From Nitrosomonadaceae bacterium (GTDB lineage: Bacteria; Pseudomonadota; Gammaproteobacteria; Burkholderiales; Nitrosomonadaceae), in NCBI GenBank assembly GCA_002721545.1, contig PBKR01000003.1, positions 115,143 to 179,142 of the forward strand: a stretch of DNA of 64,000 bases. The letters run 5' to 3'. The first letter of the stretch is position 1. Each line of letters starts with the position of its first letter. Shown piece after piece: positions 28,353 to 38,043 of this stretch. The position numbers and the translations under genes were made by a program. Under the pieces are notes generated by a model, which saw nothing but the letters and a program-made list of their open reading frames with translations, was not told where the DNA came from and did no database searches.

Positions 28353-28946
28353 ATGGTTAATAGGCAATCTGTAACCTTCACTATTATTATAACTAGTATT
28401 TTTTTAACCTATACAGCGGTATATGCATCTGAACTAAATAAATTTAATAAGAGTAATGAATTTATAGTAATGCAATCCAAACAATATGATGAGCAAAAAG
28501 ATTATACTGCTACACCTTATAAGGATAGTTCCTGTAATCATAAAAAAAGAGCCCATAAAAAACATGGTAACAAGAAGAGAAATAGGGGCAAGCATAGTTA
28601 TGCTCACATAGTTGCTATGCATGCTGACGAATTGAGTCTTTCTGATGCTCAGCTTGGAAGACTTATTAGGCTTCATAAGAAACACTCACAAGAATATAAA
28701 AAAATTAAGAAAAAGATGTATAAAAACATGAAGAATTTAAATTATTCAGGTATGAGTCTTGGAACTGATGATTCTTTTTTACAGAAATTAGGTGATGAAC
28801 ATTTAGATATATTCAATTCTTTACTTGAGCAGCATATTAGAAATCGTAGGGTTGTTAACACCATTCTAACTGATGAGCAAAAAAATAAGCTTAATGGTAT
28901 GAAAATAGATAATGGTAATCAGAGCTGTTTGCACAGTAGCGCATAG
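28353..28946 (+). CDS. Periplasmic Spy/CpxP-like protein
   Basis: A 197-residue exported protein (signal peptide to about residue 25). The middle is a His/Lys-rich stretch (HKKRAHKKHGNKK), followed by a helical domain with two LTxxQ-type elements (LSLSDAQLGRLIRLHKKH and ILTDEQKNKLNGM), the hallmark of Spy/CpxP chaperones that respond to envelope or metal stress. AGGAGAG precedes the ATG. The His-rich segment could bind Cu, Zn or Ni; this is inference. Confidence 0.7.
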   Translation: MVNRQSVTFTIIITSIFLTYTAVYASELNKFNKSNEFIVMQSKQYDEQKDYTATPYKDSSCNHKKRAHKKHGNKKRNRGKHSYAHIVAMHADELSLSDAQLGRLIRLHKKHSQEYKKIKKKMYKNMKNLNYSGMSLGTDDSFLQKLGDEHLDIFNSLLEQHIRNRRVVNTILTDEQKNKLNGMKIDNGNQSCLHSSA

Positions 28947-28994
28947 CCAATATAATGATTTTTAAATAGATTTGCCTAGAATAATGTTAAATAT

Positions 28995-30380
28995 TTATGG
29001 TGAGTCACTCGCGTTATTAGTTTCCTTTGGTAAAGCTTTAGGGAGACTCTGAGTGGTTTTAATTTGGTCACGTCCAGCAGATTTAGCAAGATATAATGCT
29101 TTATCTGCTCGTTGAAGCCACTCTTCCTTAGTTTCGTTAGGGTCACATTCAGCCACACCAAAACTCAATGTGATCGAGCCTACTTCTTCGAATTTAACAG
29201 AAGAAATCTTTTCTCTCACCCTCTCTGCTAGCTTTAATACAGTTTCTGCTGTTGTATTTGGGCACAGAATAATAAATTCTTCTCCGCCCCATCGTGTAAG
29301 AGAATCAGTTGCGCGCAAGGTGGAGAGAATTGCGCTAGATAAATCAATAAGTACTCTATCTCCAATTGAATGGCCATAAAGATCATTTATCTTTTTAAAG
29401 TGGTCTATATCTAGAATCATCAAGCTTAAGCGTTGACCATATCTTCTTAGACGATCTATTTCAAATTCCACAGTATCCTCAAAACGCCTTCGATTCCATG
29501 CGCCTGTAAGTTTGTCAGTACTTGCTAGTTGATCTAGTTCAGCAATTATAATTCTTAATTTTTCTTGCATCGCAGCAAGCCCACTTAGAACCTGGCCAAT
29601 TTCATCCTTGCTTGGGGCTAAAATATTCTCATCCATATTACCCTCAGCAATTTGTTTGAAGTGAGCGACTGCTTTATTTAGTGGCAGAACAATTGAGCGT
29701 ATTAGAAGTATTGCTGCAGTAAAAGAAATCAGTATACCTAATACTGTCAATAATATTAGAGAATTGCGAATAAGAGTAAAATATTTTGTGGCTTCCTGAT
29801 ATTCATCTTTTTGAATTTGATTTATTACTTGCAATAAATCACTAGCCTGTAGGGTAGCAATTTTGAAATAAGGGTTAATTTTACTCACAAATATTGTATT
29901 AGCTGCTTGGAAATCTTTAGATTCTATAGCATCTATAGCTGGTATTAATCCCTCATTTATATATTGTATGTGCGTATCACTAAATAAATCTGTTTTATTC
30001 TGTTCTTCTTTGGTTAAATTTCTTTCATTATATTTGTTTAGGAGGCTATTAGATTCATCAATATTGTCAACTATAGAAGCGATATGTGCGCTTAATAGTT
30101 TCTTATTATTCTGAGTTTTTAAATAATCATTTTTTAGGCTTTGCTGTAGACAAAATGTCATATGTCCCCAGCTATCATTCATTAGAAATATGATACGACT
30201 AATTATTTTGACTGGTTTATAGCTTTCTTTATAGGACGTTTCTAATGAACTGTTTGCTACTGTAATTACATTAATTCCTATAGCTCCACCAATAAATATT
30301 AGTGCAGCTAAAGTACTCATAATTATCCAGAGACGTTTTTTTATACTGGAGTTTTTAAGGAGATATATTAATGATTCCAC
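28995..30380 (-). CDS. Membrane diguanylate cyclase (HAMP-GGDEF)
   Basis: It makes the second messenger c-di-GMP from GTP. The 461-residue protein has two transmembrane helices (about residues 15-37 and 205-227) flanking a four-helix-bundle-like periplasmic sensor. A HAMP linker (IVLPLNKAVAHFKQIAEG) and a GGDEF domain follow. The active site reads GGEEF, the substrate region DIDHFKKINDLYGHSIGD is intact, and the inhibitory I-site RxxD is present as RATD five residues before GGEEF, so product feedback is expected. GTG start with AAGGAA upstream. No EAL domain. The signal sensed is unknown. Confidence 0.93.
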   Translation of the reverse strand: MESLIYLLKNSSIKKRLWIIMSTLAALIFIGGAIGINVITVANSSLETSYKESYKPVKIISRIIFLMNDSWGHMTFCLQQSLKNDYLKTQNNKKLLSAHIASIVDNIDESNSLLNKYNERNLTKEEQNKTDLFSDTHIQYINEGLIPAIDAIESKDFQAANTIFVSKINPYFKIATLQASDLLQVINQIQKDEYQEATKYFTLIRNSLILLTVLGILISFTAAILLIRSIVLPLNKAVAHFKQIAEGNMDENILAPSKDEIGQVLSGLAAMQEKLRIIIAELDQLASTDKLTGAWNRRRFEDTVEFEIDRLRRYGQRLSLMILDIDHFKKINDLYGHSIGDRVLIDLSSAILSTLRATDSLTRWGGEEFIILCPNTTAETVLKLAERVREKISSVKFEEVGSITLSFGVAECDPNETKEEWLQRADKALYLAKSAGRDQIKTTQSLPKALPKETNNASDSP

Positions 30381-30640
30381 TGATTATTCCTTAATAGTTC
30401 GTATTATAATAAAGAGAATAAAAACCTTATATATTAAAATTCGCTATCATTATGAACTAGCTTATGATGACCTGTGAGTTGAAGTTAGTAAAGGTGAGAG
30501 ATATCAATTACGAACCTTTCATTTTTAAAATGGTAAAATTCTGCTTGTTATTTTAACTAAATTCAAATTTCTTACGAACTAATTTAGATAAAGAAGATAT
30601 ATGAATCTATATTTTATTATCTGGAGTTTTAGAGGCTGCT

Positions 30641-31417
30641 GTGTTTAAGCTCATTTTTGCCTTATTAGGATTCTATTTATTTGGATTCTTTGGGTCATTA
30701 ATTGGCTATTTTCTTGGTGGTATAGTCGATAGATCTAGGGCTTATGGTATTGGGGGTATCAATCCTCTTAGTAGCGGTAGCCGTCAGAAAATATTTCTTA
30801 AGACAGTTTTTGTTTTATTAGGAAAATTAGCGAAGGCAGATGGACACATATCAAAAGAAGAGATAGCGCATGTTGAGCAAATTTTTCAAAAACTCGGTAT
30901 GTCTGCAGAGCATAAGCAAAATGCAATTACTCAGTTTAAACAGGGGGCTGAAAAAGACTTTGATATTGACCCGATTTTAGAAGAGTTTATAGAGGTTTGT
31001 GGAAGAACTCATCAATTGAGGCAGATGTTACTTGTCTACCTCATTGTGATGGCGTTATCTGATGGTACTATTAAATCGTCTGAGGAACGTTTATTAATCA
31101 ATATCGCATATCAACTAGGATATGATGAAATTGCATTTAGGCAGCTCTTGGATATGGTTCTTAATCAGTCGCATTTTGCAGGAGGCGGCCAGGCTGTTTC
31201 TGCCACAGCTATTGAAGATGCTTACAAGGCACTAGGTGTAAATAAAAATATGACTGATAAGGAAATTAAACATGCATACCGTAAGTTAATGAGCCAATAC
31301 CATCCAGATAAGCTGATGGGGCAGGGCCTACCAGAAGATATGATAGCAGTAGCTACTGAGCAGGCAAAAGAAGTACAGGTGGCATATGATTTAATTATGA
31401 AGAGTCGTGAGAAATAA
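30641..31417 (+). CDS. djlA: DjlA-type membrane co-chaperone
   Basis: A 258-residue protein that stimulates DnaK at the inner membrane. It has an N-terminal glycine-rich transmembrane helix (residues 5-30), a TerB-like helical domain (about 55-180: LAKADGHISKEEI, MALSDGTIKSSEERLL) and a C-terminal J domain (about 190-258) with the essential HPD motif in MSQYHPDKL. Domain order matches E. coli DjlA. The GTG start is used, with a purine-rich AGAGG upstream. Monocistronic. Confidence 0.9.
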   Translation: MFKLIFALLGFYLFGFFGSLIGYFLGGIVDRSRAYGIGGINPLSSGSRQKIFLKTVFVLLGKLAKADGHISKEEIAHVEQIFQKLGMSAEHKQNAITQFKQGAEKDFDIDPILEEFIEVCGRTHQLRQMLLVYLIVMALSDGTIKSSEERLLINIAYQLGYDEIAFRQLLDMVLNQSHFAGGGQAVSATAIEDAYKALGVNKNMTDKEIKHAYRKLMSQYHPDKLMGQGLPEDMIAVATEQAKEVQVAYDLIMKSREK

Positions 31418-31552
31418 GTTTAAATGTTTCGTATACGGATACATATATTCAATTATTAAATTTATTTACAGTTGCCAGAATTTTTTCTTCCTATATGTAT
31501 TTAATCTATCCTTGTTATATAGGCTTATAGAAGTTATAGAGCCCAATTAATA

Positions 31553-31864
31553 TCAGCCTCGTATCCACATTTTTAAGAACTTTAGAAGTCTTTTTTTAAT
31601 CTTATCTCCTTTTAATTTTATGTTTTCTAAATTAATTGGTTCTTTACTAAAAGAGATCGGCCAAATCAAAATAAAAAGAATATATGCTAAAGCAGTAAAA
31701 AATATACTAGATAGAAATTCTAAAGTAGATAAATTTTCAAAGGATATAGTTGAGGTAGATATTTCACGCGCAATGGTAGTTAAATAGAGAACTAATAATA
31801 GGATAGCAGCACCAGCTATAATTCTTAGACTACGTTTTAGAAATATTTTTATCCAATTTTGCAA
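31553..31864 (-). CDS. Small membrane protein, unknown function
   Basis: A 103-residue protein with two predicted transmembrane helices (residues ~12-32 and 48-70) and basic tails (KLKGDKIKKRLLKF), which suggests both ends face the cytoplasm. It starts with TTG, supported by AGGA about 9 bases upstream. No family recognised. It lies between two other small genes in an AT-rich, loosely packed region. Confidence 0.5.
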   Translation of the reverse strand: MQNWIKIFLKRSLRIIAGAAILLLVLYLTTIAREISTSTISFENLSTLEFLSSIFFTALAYILFILIWPISFSKEPINLENIKLKGDKIKKRLLKFLKMWIRG

Positions 31865-32044
31865 TTTATTTTCCTATGAAAATTATTTTGAACAACTTCT
31901 ATTATATTTTACATAGTATTCTTTAATTCTTATAGAATTCTAATTATTAATATTATAATTTAGAGTTATATAGCTGATAAAATAATTATTTTTTATATTA
32001 ATTAATATTAAAAAATATTTACATAAAAAATAAGGGAGAACATT

Positions 32045-32287
32045 GTGGAATGGATTTATATTTGGATTATATTGTGGCTAGCTTGTATTATTGGCGCAAC
32101 TATTATCGGGTCACGTAAAAAAATGGCAGTTAGTGCCTGTTTTTTTGGACTAATCTTTGGGCCACTTGGGGTTATTCTAGTATTTATTAGCAAAGGAAAG
32201 AAAATTGCTTGTCCATTTTGTAAGAAATTAAATTATATAACTTCTCTAGCTTGTATACATTGCAATAAAAAATTAACTGACCAATAA
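32045..32287 (+). CDS. Small membrane protein with C-terminal zinc ribbon
   Basis: An 80-residue protein with two hydrophobic helices (residues 3-20 and 28-48), then a C-terminal CPFC...CIHC pair, spacing typical of a zinc ribbon. The GTG start is preceded by AAGGGAGAA, a good ribosome site. The architecture (two helices plus zinc ribbon) occurs in small proteins of unknown function in many proteobacteria. Monocistronic. Confidence 0.65.
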   Translation: MEWIYIWIILWLACIIGATIIGSRKKMAVSACFFGLIFGPLGVILVFISKGKKIACPFCKKLNYITSLACIHCNKKLTDQ

Positions 32288-32412
32288 ACAATTATAGGGT
32301 GTATAGAATATTAGAAATTGTAAAATATTAATTTCTTAGAGGATCATTTGGAAATTATAAAGGTTGATATATTCTTAAGCTTATAGAGTGAATGAGTTTA
32401 ATATTTTCGGGT

Positions 32413-33762
32413 TTATTTTTGCTCAGATATAGATGCCTTTTGGCCAACTCCACTAGGGTTATCTAAAACAGTATTATTAGTTGACTCTAGGGGTAATGGC
32501 TTGGTAGGTGTTACACCTAATTTTTCCAGTTCCTCTGCCTGCCCTATAAGACTCCCTTGTCCATCCCTAAGCTTATTTAAGGCATCTTTATATGATTTTT
32601 GTGATTTATCTATATTTGTTCCTAGCTTAATAATGTCATTTGCAAATCCAGATAATTTATCGAGAAATAGAGTCCCACGTTTAGCAATTGCTTCATAATT
32701 ATTTTTTTGCTTTTCTAGTCTCCAAAGATTTGCAATAATACGAAGTACAAATAGCACTGTATTAGGGCTGGCAATTAGAATATTTTTATTAAATGACCTT
32801 AGGCATAAATCATTTTCGCTTGAGTTTGCAAGCATAAAGGCCGATTCATTGGGAATAAACATTACAACAAAATCTAAAGACTGCACTCCATAAAGTTGAT
32901 GATAGTTTTTTTCAGATAGTTCCTTGATATGAGAGTGTATGGACTTCAGATGCTTTTTTAGAGCATTACTGCTTTCAATTTCATTATCTGAGTTGGTATA
33001 TTTAAGATATGCAGTAAGTGACATTTTTGAATCAATAATTACATGCTGGTTTCCTGGGATGTTAATAATTACATCTGGCTGGGCTATAGTTCCATCTTCC
33101 CGTTTATGCCTTCCCTGTACATTATAATCATGGCCTTTACGTAAACCAGCATCTTCTAAGACATTTCCAAGAATAAACTCCCCAAAATCTCCTTGTACTT
33201 TAGACTGTCCTGAAAGTGCGTGGGTAAGATTATTAGCATCTGTAGATAACTTATTATTAAGCACCAGAAGTTGCTTTACTTGCTCTTTTAATTCTGTTCG
33301 CCCTATAGCCTCCTTATAATAAGCTTCATGTACTTTTCCTTCAAACTCAGAAATTTTTGTTCTTAGAGGGCCTATTATTTGATCAAGAGTATTTTTATTC
33401 TGATCGGTAAATTTCTTCGATTGCTCAGTTAAAACTTCATCAACTGAGATTTTAAATTGATTGGATAGTTGTTCTTCAGTTTCTTTTTTAAAGTCAAATT
33501 TTTCTTGAGTTTGTTTACGTTCTATGTCTAATGTTGTCTTTAGTTCTGTAATTTCAGTACTCAAATTTTGATTTTTAGTGGTTAACTGGCTCTGTAGGTC
33601 AGTTAATTTAATATGTTCCGTTGTTAATTTTTCTAAATCTTCTTTAGAAGAAGATAATTTTTCCTCAAGGATGGTAATCTTGGGACGCTGCAATAACCAG
33701 TAAATCAATACACCAAGACTAGATCCAATTAGCATCCCAATCAAAAGTGAAAAATTATCCAT
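32413..33762 (-). CDS. rmuC: DNA recombination protein RmuC
   Basis: A 449-residue protein with an N-terminal membrane anchor (residues 3-23), a long coiled coil (about 30-130) and the RmuC domain (about 150-400). Family motifs SKVQGDFGEFILGNVLEDAGL, QPDVIINIPGNQHVIIDSKMSL and FVMFIPNESAFMLA are conserved, and the domain is related to PD-(D/E)XK nucleases (Asp and DSK in DVIINIP...IIDSK). RmuC limits inversion at short repeats in E. coli. Monocistronic. Confidence 0.93.
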   Translation of the reverse strand: MDNFSLLIGMLIGSSLGVLIYWLLQRPKITILEEKLSSSKEDLEKLTTEHIKLTDLQSQLTTKNQNLSTEITELKTTLDIERKQTQEKFDFKKETEEQLSNQFKISVDEVLTEQSKKFTDQNKNTLDQIIGPLRTKISEFEGKVHEAYYKEAIGRTELKEQVKQLLVLNNKLSTDANNLTHALSGQSKVQGDFGEFILGNVLEDAGLRKGHDYNVQGRHKREDGTIAQPDVIINIPGNQHVIIDSKMSLTAYLKYTNSDNEIESSNALKKHLKSIHSHIKELSEKNYHQLYGVQSLDFVVMFIPNESAFMLANSSENDLCLRSFNKNILIASPNTVLFVLRIIANLWRLEKQKNNYEAIAKRGTLFLDKLSGFANDIIKLGTNIDKSQKSYKDALNKLRDGQGSLIGQAEELEKLGVTPTKPLPLESTNNTVLDNPSGVGQKASISEQK

Positions 33763-34060
33763 ATAAATTAATTAAAATATTTTGGAAGAATGTTACTTGT
33801 TTAGTAGAAATAACATTTTAGGGTAAATAACGTATATCATAATGGCATATGGAGATTGAGCTTTCAACTTATTTTGAGCAACTTAAGAGCTTAAATAAAA
33901 TATGCATTTAAGCATATCAGTAACTAAGTTGTATAATACTAATATGATAAAAGAATTTTATAAGAATTACTTATTCTAAGATTGATAGAAGATTATTGAA
34001 CTATATTTAAAAATAATAATTTATGTATAAATACACCTATAATAAATTTATGTTCTATTT

Positions 34061-35011
34061 ATGCTAGGGCTAGCCCTACATCATCGTTGGATAACATTTT
34101 GTTTAACTTTATTCATAGCAATATTTTTTTCCTTTCCATCATTTGCTTCTGAAAGGCTTACTCCGTTGAATTTGGATAAAACAGAAGTATCTTGGACGAA
34201 GTTATCATTTAAGGGGAAAGAGTTTTTTGCGAAATTAAATGCTGAAGTTAAATTAACATCCTCTTCAGAGCCTGAATTAAATACTGTTTTTATTCCTTCT
34301 TCAGAAGGCATTCCTATAGAGGCTCCAGGGTTAGGAGCGCTAGTCATTGATACTAGGATTTTGATAAAATCAATTATAGCTAATGTAGAACTACAAAAAA
34401 TAGCTTGGTTTCACCCGGTCAATCTTTCAGCTATGCAATATGTGCGTCAGCGTATTGGATTTAAAGACTCAAATAAAGTTTATCGGTTTACAAATAAAGG
34501 TGTTTTTAGAGTAGCTAAACAACCAATTAATAAGAGTGAGGCTCTGCAATTACCGGAAGAATGGTCAGCTAGAAACGAACAGTTTTACCCGTATCCAATC
34601 GAGGTAGGGGGTTGCCCTAGTATAACTGTGCCTATGTCACTTATTTATTTAATTTCAGCTTCGAAAATGTCAAATTTTAATAAGCCAGTAACTGTATGTG
34701 TGTTTAACAAGAAAGAAACTGTTTATCTTGATATAAAAAAAGAGCCGGCTGAATCTGTTCAGCTGAATCATATTGAATTAAAAAGGGGAGAAGCAGTGCA
34801 GAAAAACATATTAATTTTAGCTGATGTTCTTTCATTAAAGGCGCGGTCAATTACTTCAGGTAAAGCAATTGATAACTTTACTCTAATTGGGCTTCAAGGG
34901 AATATTAAGGTTTATGTTGACCGTATGTCTAGAATACCAGTCCAATTAACAGGGGATTATAAAAGCTTTGGTCAAATACAACTAAATCTCTATAAAGTTA
35001 TACATAATTAA
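34061..35011 (+). CDS. Exported protein of unknown function
   Basis: A 316-residue protein with a long signal peptide (to SFASE, about residue 31). The mature protein is beta-rich, has two Cys (GGCPSITVP and VTVCVFN) and a C-terminal repeat of extracellular-like strands (FTLIGLQGNIKVYVDRMSR, then PVQLTGDY). No family is recognised with confidence; it resembles periplasmic proteins with DUF3108-like folds but I cannot confirm it. It is followed after 3 bases by the Sel1 gene, so the two are co-transcribed. Confidence 0.6.
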   Translation: MLGLALHHRWITFCLTLFIAIFFSFPSFASERLTPLNLDKTEVSWTKLSFKGKEFFAKLNAEVKLTSSSEPELNTVFIPSSEGIPIEAPGLGALVIDTRILIKSIIANVELQKIAWFHPVNLSAMQYVRQRIGFKDSNKVYRFTNKGVFRVAKQPINKSEALQLPEEWSARNEQFYPYPIEVGGCPSITVPMSLIYLISASKMSNFNKPVTVCVFNKKETVYLDIKKEPAESVQLNHIELKRGEAVQKNILILADVLSLKARSITSGKAIDNFTLIGLQGNIKVYVDRMSRIPVQLTGDYKSFGQIQLNLYKVIHN

Positions 35012-35014
35012 AAA

Positions 35015-35941
35015 ATGAAACCTTTATATAAAATAATATCTATAAATTTCTTTATCCTCGCCATAACAATTGTGCAAGCAGCTTCTGATCCAATAGTAGA
35101 GGCACAACAAGCTTACCTTCAGGGGGATTATACTAAAGCCGATAAACTAGTCCGGCCTCTAGCAGAAAAGGGTGACGTTATCGCTCAGTATAACCTAGGT
35201 GTTATGTATGCTAATAAAGAAGGTAAAATTTATGATGATAAAGAGGCCGCTAAATGGTTTCATTTGGCTGCAGAGCAGGGGGATTCTGATGCACAAGTTT
35301 GGCTTGGTGAGTCTTATGCTGCAGGACGAGGTGTCATATGGGATGTTCAGAAAGCTATAGATTGGTATCGTTTAGCTGGAAAGCAAGGGCATATAGTTGC
35401 ACAAATAAGGCTTGGTTTAATGTTTGATGAGGGTCAAGGAGTTACACAAAACTATCAAGAGGCAATAAAGTGGTACCGTATGGCCGCAGAACAAAAAAAT
35501 TTAGAATCTATATATAGATTAGGTGCAATGTATGATGAAGGTTTAGGCGTCACCCAAGATCATCATGAAGCAATAAGGTTCTATCAATTAGCAGCTAATT
35601 TAGGGTATGTAAACGCGCAATTCAAGCTTGCTGTTATGCTTGATCAAGGTGAAAATATTACTCAGAATTATCACCAAGCAAAAAAATATTATCATCTTGC
35701 TGCTGTGCAAGGCCATACTAATGCTCAAGCTAGTCTTGGCATGATGTATGGCCAAGGTCATGGTATACCTAAGGACAATGTTCGTGCTTATATGTGGCTA
35801 GATCTTGCTGCCTCAAATGGGAGCGAATTGGCAGAGCATGGTAGGAATTTACTAGCAAAGGATATGTCTTCTTTGCAAATAGAAGAATCAAAAAAACTGG
35901 CTCAAATTTGTAAGGATAGTGCTTATAAAGACTGTAACTAA
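35015..35941 (+). CDS. Exported Sel1-like repeat protein
   Basis: A 308-residue protein with a signal peptide (to about residue 22, VQAAS). It has six or so Sel1-like 36-residue repeats, recognisable by recurring AQYNLGVMYANKEG, DAQVWLGESYAAGRGV and AQASLGMMYGQGHG phrases with A.KWY..AA.QG helices. Sel1 proteins are TPR-like scaffolds for protein complexes. It is paired with the upstream unknown exported protein (3-bp gap), which is probably its partner. Confidence 0.85.
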   Translation: MKPLYKIISINFFILAITIVQAASDPIVEAQQAYLQGDYTKADKLVRPLAEKGDVIAQYNLGVMYANKEGKIYDDKEAAKWFHLAAEQGDSDAQVWLGESYAAGRGVIWDVQKAIDWYRLAGKQGHIVAQIRLGLMFDEGQGVTQNYQEAIKWYRMAAEQKNLESIYRLGAMYDEGLGVTQDHHEAIRFYQLAANLGYVNAQFKLAVMLDQGENITQNYHQAKKYYHLAAVQGHTNAQASLGMMYGQGHGIPKDNVRAYMWLDLAASNGSELAEHGRNLLAKDMSSLQIEESKKLAQICKDSAYKDCN

Positions 35942-36130
35942 GTTATATAGCTAGTTAGATATAATTTACCTTAATTTCTTCTGATACCTTTTAATGATAT
36001 TTGCTCAGTTGGCAGGTGCCAAGTGTATTCATTCATCTTTTATAATTTAAATTTTACTAGCTAGATTAATTATTCTAACAGGGTATACTATATAATCTGC
36101 AGAACATTGTTTAATTTTTAGGAGAAAATT

Positions 36131-36550
36131 ATGCAACTTAAGGGATCTGAGACCGAAACAAATTTAAAAGCGGCCTTTGCAGGGGAATCACAAGCCAATC
36201 GCCGCTATCTATATTTTGCAGCTAAGGCTGATGTAGAAGGTCAGAATGATGTAGCAGCAGTTTTCCGGTCTACTGCTGAAGGAGAGACAGGACATGCTCA
36301 TGGGCATCTCGAATACTTAGAGTCTAGTGGAGATCCAGCGACTGGTTTACCTATTGGTTCCTCACGTGACAATCTTAAAGCTGCAATTGCTGGTGAAACT
36401 CATGAATATACTGATATGTATCCAGGGATGGCAAAATCTGCACGCACAGAAGGGTTTGATGAAATTGCTGATTGGTTTGAAACCTTAGCAAAAGCTGAGC
36501 GCTCGCATGCAAATCGTTTCCAGAAGGCATTAGATAGCTATTCAGAATAA
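36131..36550 (+). CDS. Rubrerythrin (diiron domain only)
   Basis: A 139-residue ferritin-like diiron protein, typically reducing peroxide in low-oxygen cells. The two iron-binding helix pairs are visible ([42 protein letters not shown] and [12 protein letters not shown]) with the expected Glu and His ligands. The C-terminal rubredoxin domain of classical rubrerythrin is absent, so an external electron donor is needed. AGGAG lies before the ATG and a TATAAT at 36091-36096 is a good -10. A large hairpin separates it from the Fe-S oxidoreductase gene. Confidence 0.93.
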   Translation: MQLKGSETETNLKAAFAGESQANRRYLYFAAKADVEGQNDVAAVFRSTAEGETGHAHGHLEYLESSGDPATGLPIGSSRDNLKAAIAGETHEYTDMYPGMAKSARTEGFDEIADWFETLAKAERSHANRFQKALDSYSE

Positions 36551-36574
36551 ATATAAATAGGCTAAATGTTTAGA

Positions 36575-36624
36575 GGATGGACTAATTAAAAGCTCTTTAT
36601 AAGCTTTACTTAATTAATCCATCC
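36575..36624 (+). terminator. Nested hairpin between rubrerythrin and Fe-S oxidoreductase genes
   Basis: GGATGGACTAATTAA (36575-36589) pairs with TTAATTAATCCATCC (36610-36624) with one mismatch, and AAGCT/AGCTT inside the loop forms an inner stem. The right side is followed by GTCTATTTTC. It can act as a partial terminator that makes rubrerythrin more abundant than the genes downstream. Confidence 0.6.
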
Positions 36625-36666
36625 GTCTATTTTCTGTTAATTTTTTAATGCACCCAAAATATATTC

Positions 36667-37998
36667 ATGGCCACCTATGAAGGCAGTTTAGAGGCACCTA
36701 AGCGTCATTCTATAGATTGGAAAAATCCTGATTTTTATAATGAAGCAGAATTATTTAATGAAATGGATCGGGTTTTCGATATCTGTCATACATGCCGCCG
36801 CTGTGTCAATCTTTGTACAGCATTCCCAACTTTGTTTGATCTTATCGATGAAGGTACAACTGGCGAGTTAGATGGAGTAGATAAAAACAGATTATGGGGT
36901 GTAGTAGATCGCTGTTATCTCTGTGATATATGTTTTATGTCAAAATGCCCATATGTGCCACCGCACGAATGGAACATAGATTTTCCTCATTTAATGCTAC
37001 GGGGAAAAGCAGTTAAGTATAAGAAAGGAAAAACTACTTTTAGAGATAAAATGCTATCTAGTACCGATATAATCGGAAAAATCGCTAGTATTCCGATAGT
37101 GGTAGAAGCAGTAAATGCCTCAATTAATGCACCAACCACAAGGAAATTAATTGATAATATATTCAATATTCACTCAGAACGAAAGCTCCCTGAATATACA
37201 TCAAAAAAATTTCGCTCTACTACTAAGAATGATGAATCTTTTACAGTGAGAAATGGTAAAACTACATCAGGTAAAGTTGCTGTATATTCAACGTGTTATA
37301 TAAATTACAATGAGCCCAATATTGGTCATGATCTTATTAAAATACTTAAGTTTAATGCGATCCCAACACGCTTAGTAGAAAAAGAGGCTTGCTGTGGTAT
37401 GCCCAAACTAGAATTAGGTGATTTGCAGGCTGTAGAAAGATTTAAAAATATTAATATTCCTAATCTTATAAAACTTGTAGAAGAAGATTACGCTATTATT
37501 GTTTCAGTTCCTTCTTGTGCATTTATGTTGAAGCAAGAACTACCACTAATGTTTCCAAATGATAAAGATATAAAAAAAGTAGCAGGAGCTATATTCGACC
37601 CTTTCGAATACCTAATGTTACGCAATAAAGATGGCTTGTTAAATACTGATTTCAAAGAAAAATTAGGGAATATATCCTATCATATTCCCTGCCACTTGCG
37701 TGTTCAAAATATTGGAAAAAAAACAAAGGACCTCCTAGAGATAATCCCAGGAACAAAAGTAAATTTAGTAGAGCGCTGTTCCGGACATGATGGAACTTGG
37801 GGAATCAAAAGTGAATTTTTTAATGATTCTATGAAGATTGGAAAACCTGTCTTTAAACAAATGTCATCATTTGATCCTGATTATATAAGCTCTGATTGCG
37901 CGATTGCAGGGCGACATATATATCAAGGTATAGGAAAAAATATTGGGATAAAAGAACATCCGCTAACATTACTTCGTATTGCATATGGCTTAGCCTGA
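36667..37998 (+). CDS. GlpC-like Fe-S oxidoreductase
   Basis: A 443-residue soluble electron-transfer protein. Two 4Fe-4S sites near the N-terminus (CHTCRRCVNLC and CYLCDICFMSKC) precede two CCG (heterodisulfide-reductase B/GlpC-type) cysteine domains (EACCGMP at about residue 245 and ERCSGHDGTWG at about residue 375). It lies between rubrerythrin and a DUF3501 gene, a conserved trio in betaproteobacteria, and is likely the reductase feeding electrons to rubrerythrin. The source of the electrons is unknown. Confidence 0.85.
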   Translation: MATYEGSLEAPKRHSIDWKNPDFYNEAELFNEMDRVFDICHTCRRCVNLCTAFPTLFDLIDEGTTGELDGVDKNRLWGVVDRCYLCDICFMSKCPYVPPHEWNIDFPHLMLRGKAVKYKKGKTTFRDKMLSSTDIIGKIASIPIVVEAVNASINAPTTRKLIDNIFNIHSERKLPEYTSKKFRSTTKNDESFTVRNGKTTSGKVAVYSTCYINYNEPNIGHDLIKILKFNAIPTRLVEKEACCGMPKLELGDLQAVERFKNINIPNLIKLVEEDYAIIVSVPSCAFMLKQELPLMFPNDKDIKKVAGAIFDPFEYLMLRNKDGLLNTDFKEKLGNISYHIPCHLRVQNIGKKTKDLLEIIPGTKVNLVERCSGHDGTWGIKSEFFNDSMKIGKPVFKQMSSFDPDYISSDCAIAGRHIYQGIGKNIGIKEHPLTLLRIAYGLA

Positions 37999-38043
37999 AA
38001 ATATAATTTTTAACTATTAACTTCCTTTGTCTAAAGAGGTGCC

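Noticed and set aside
33889..33913. Inverted repeat GCTTAAAT/ATTTAAGC upstream of the 34061 gene
   Set aside because: Short arms of simple AT-rich sequence, no T-run, no known operator; not separable from chance.
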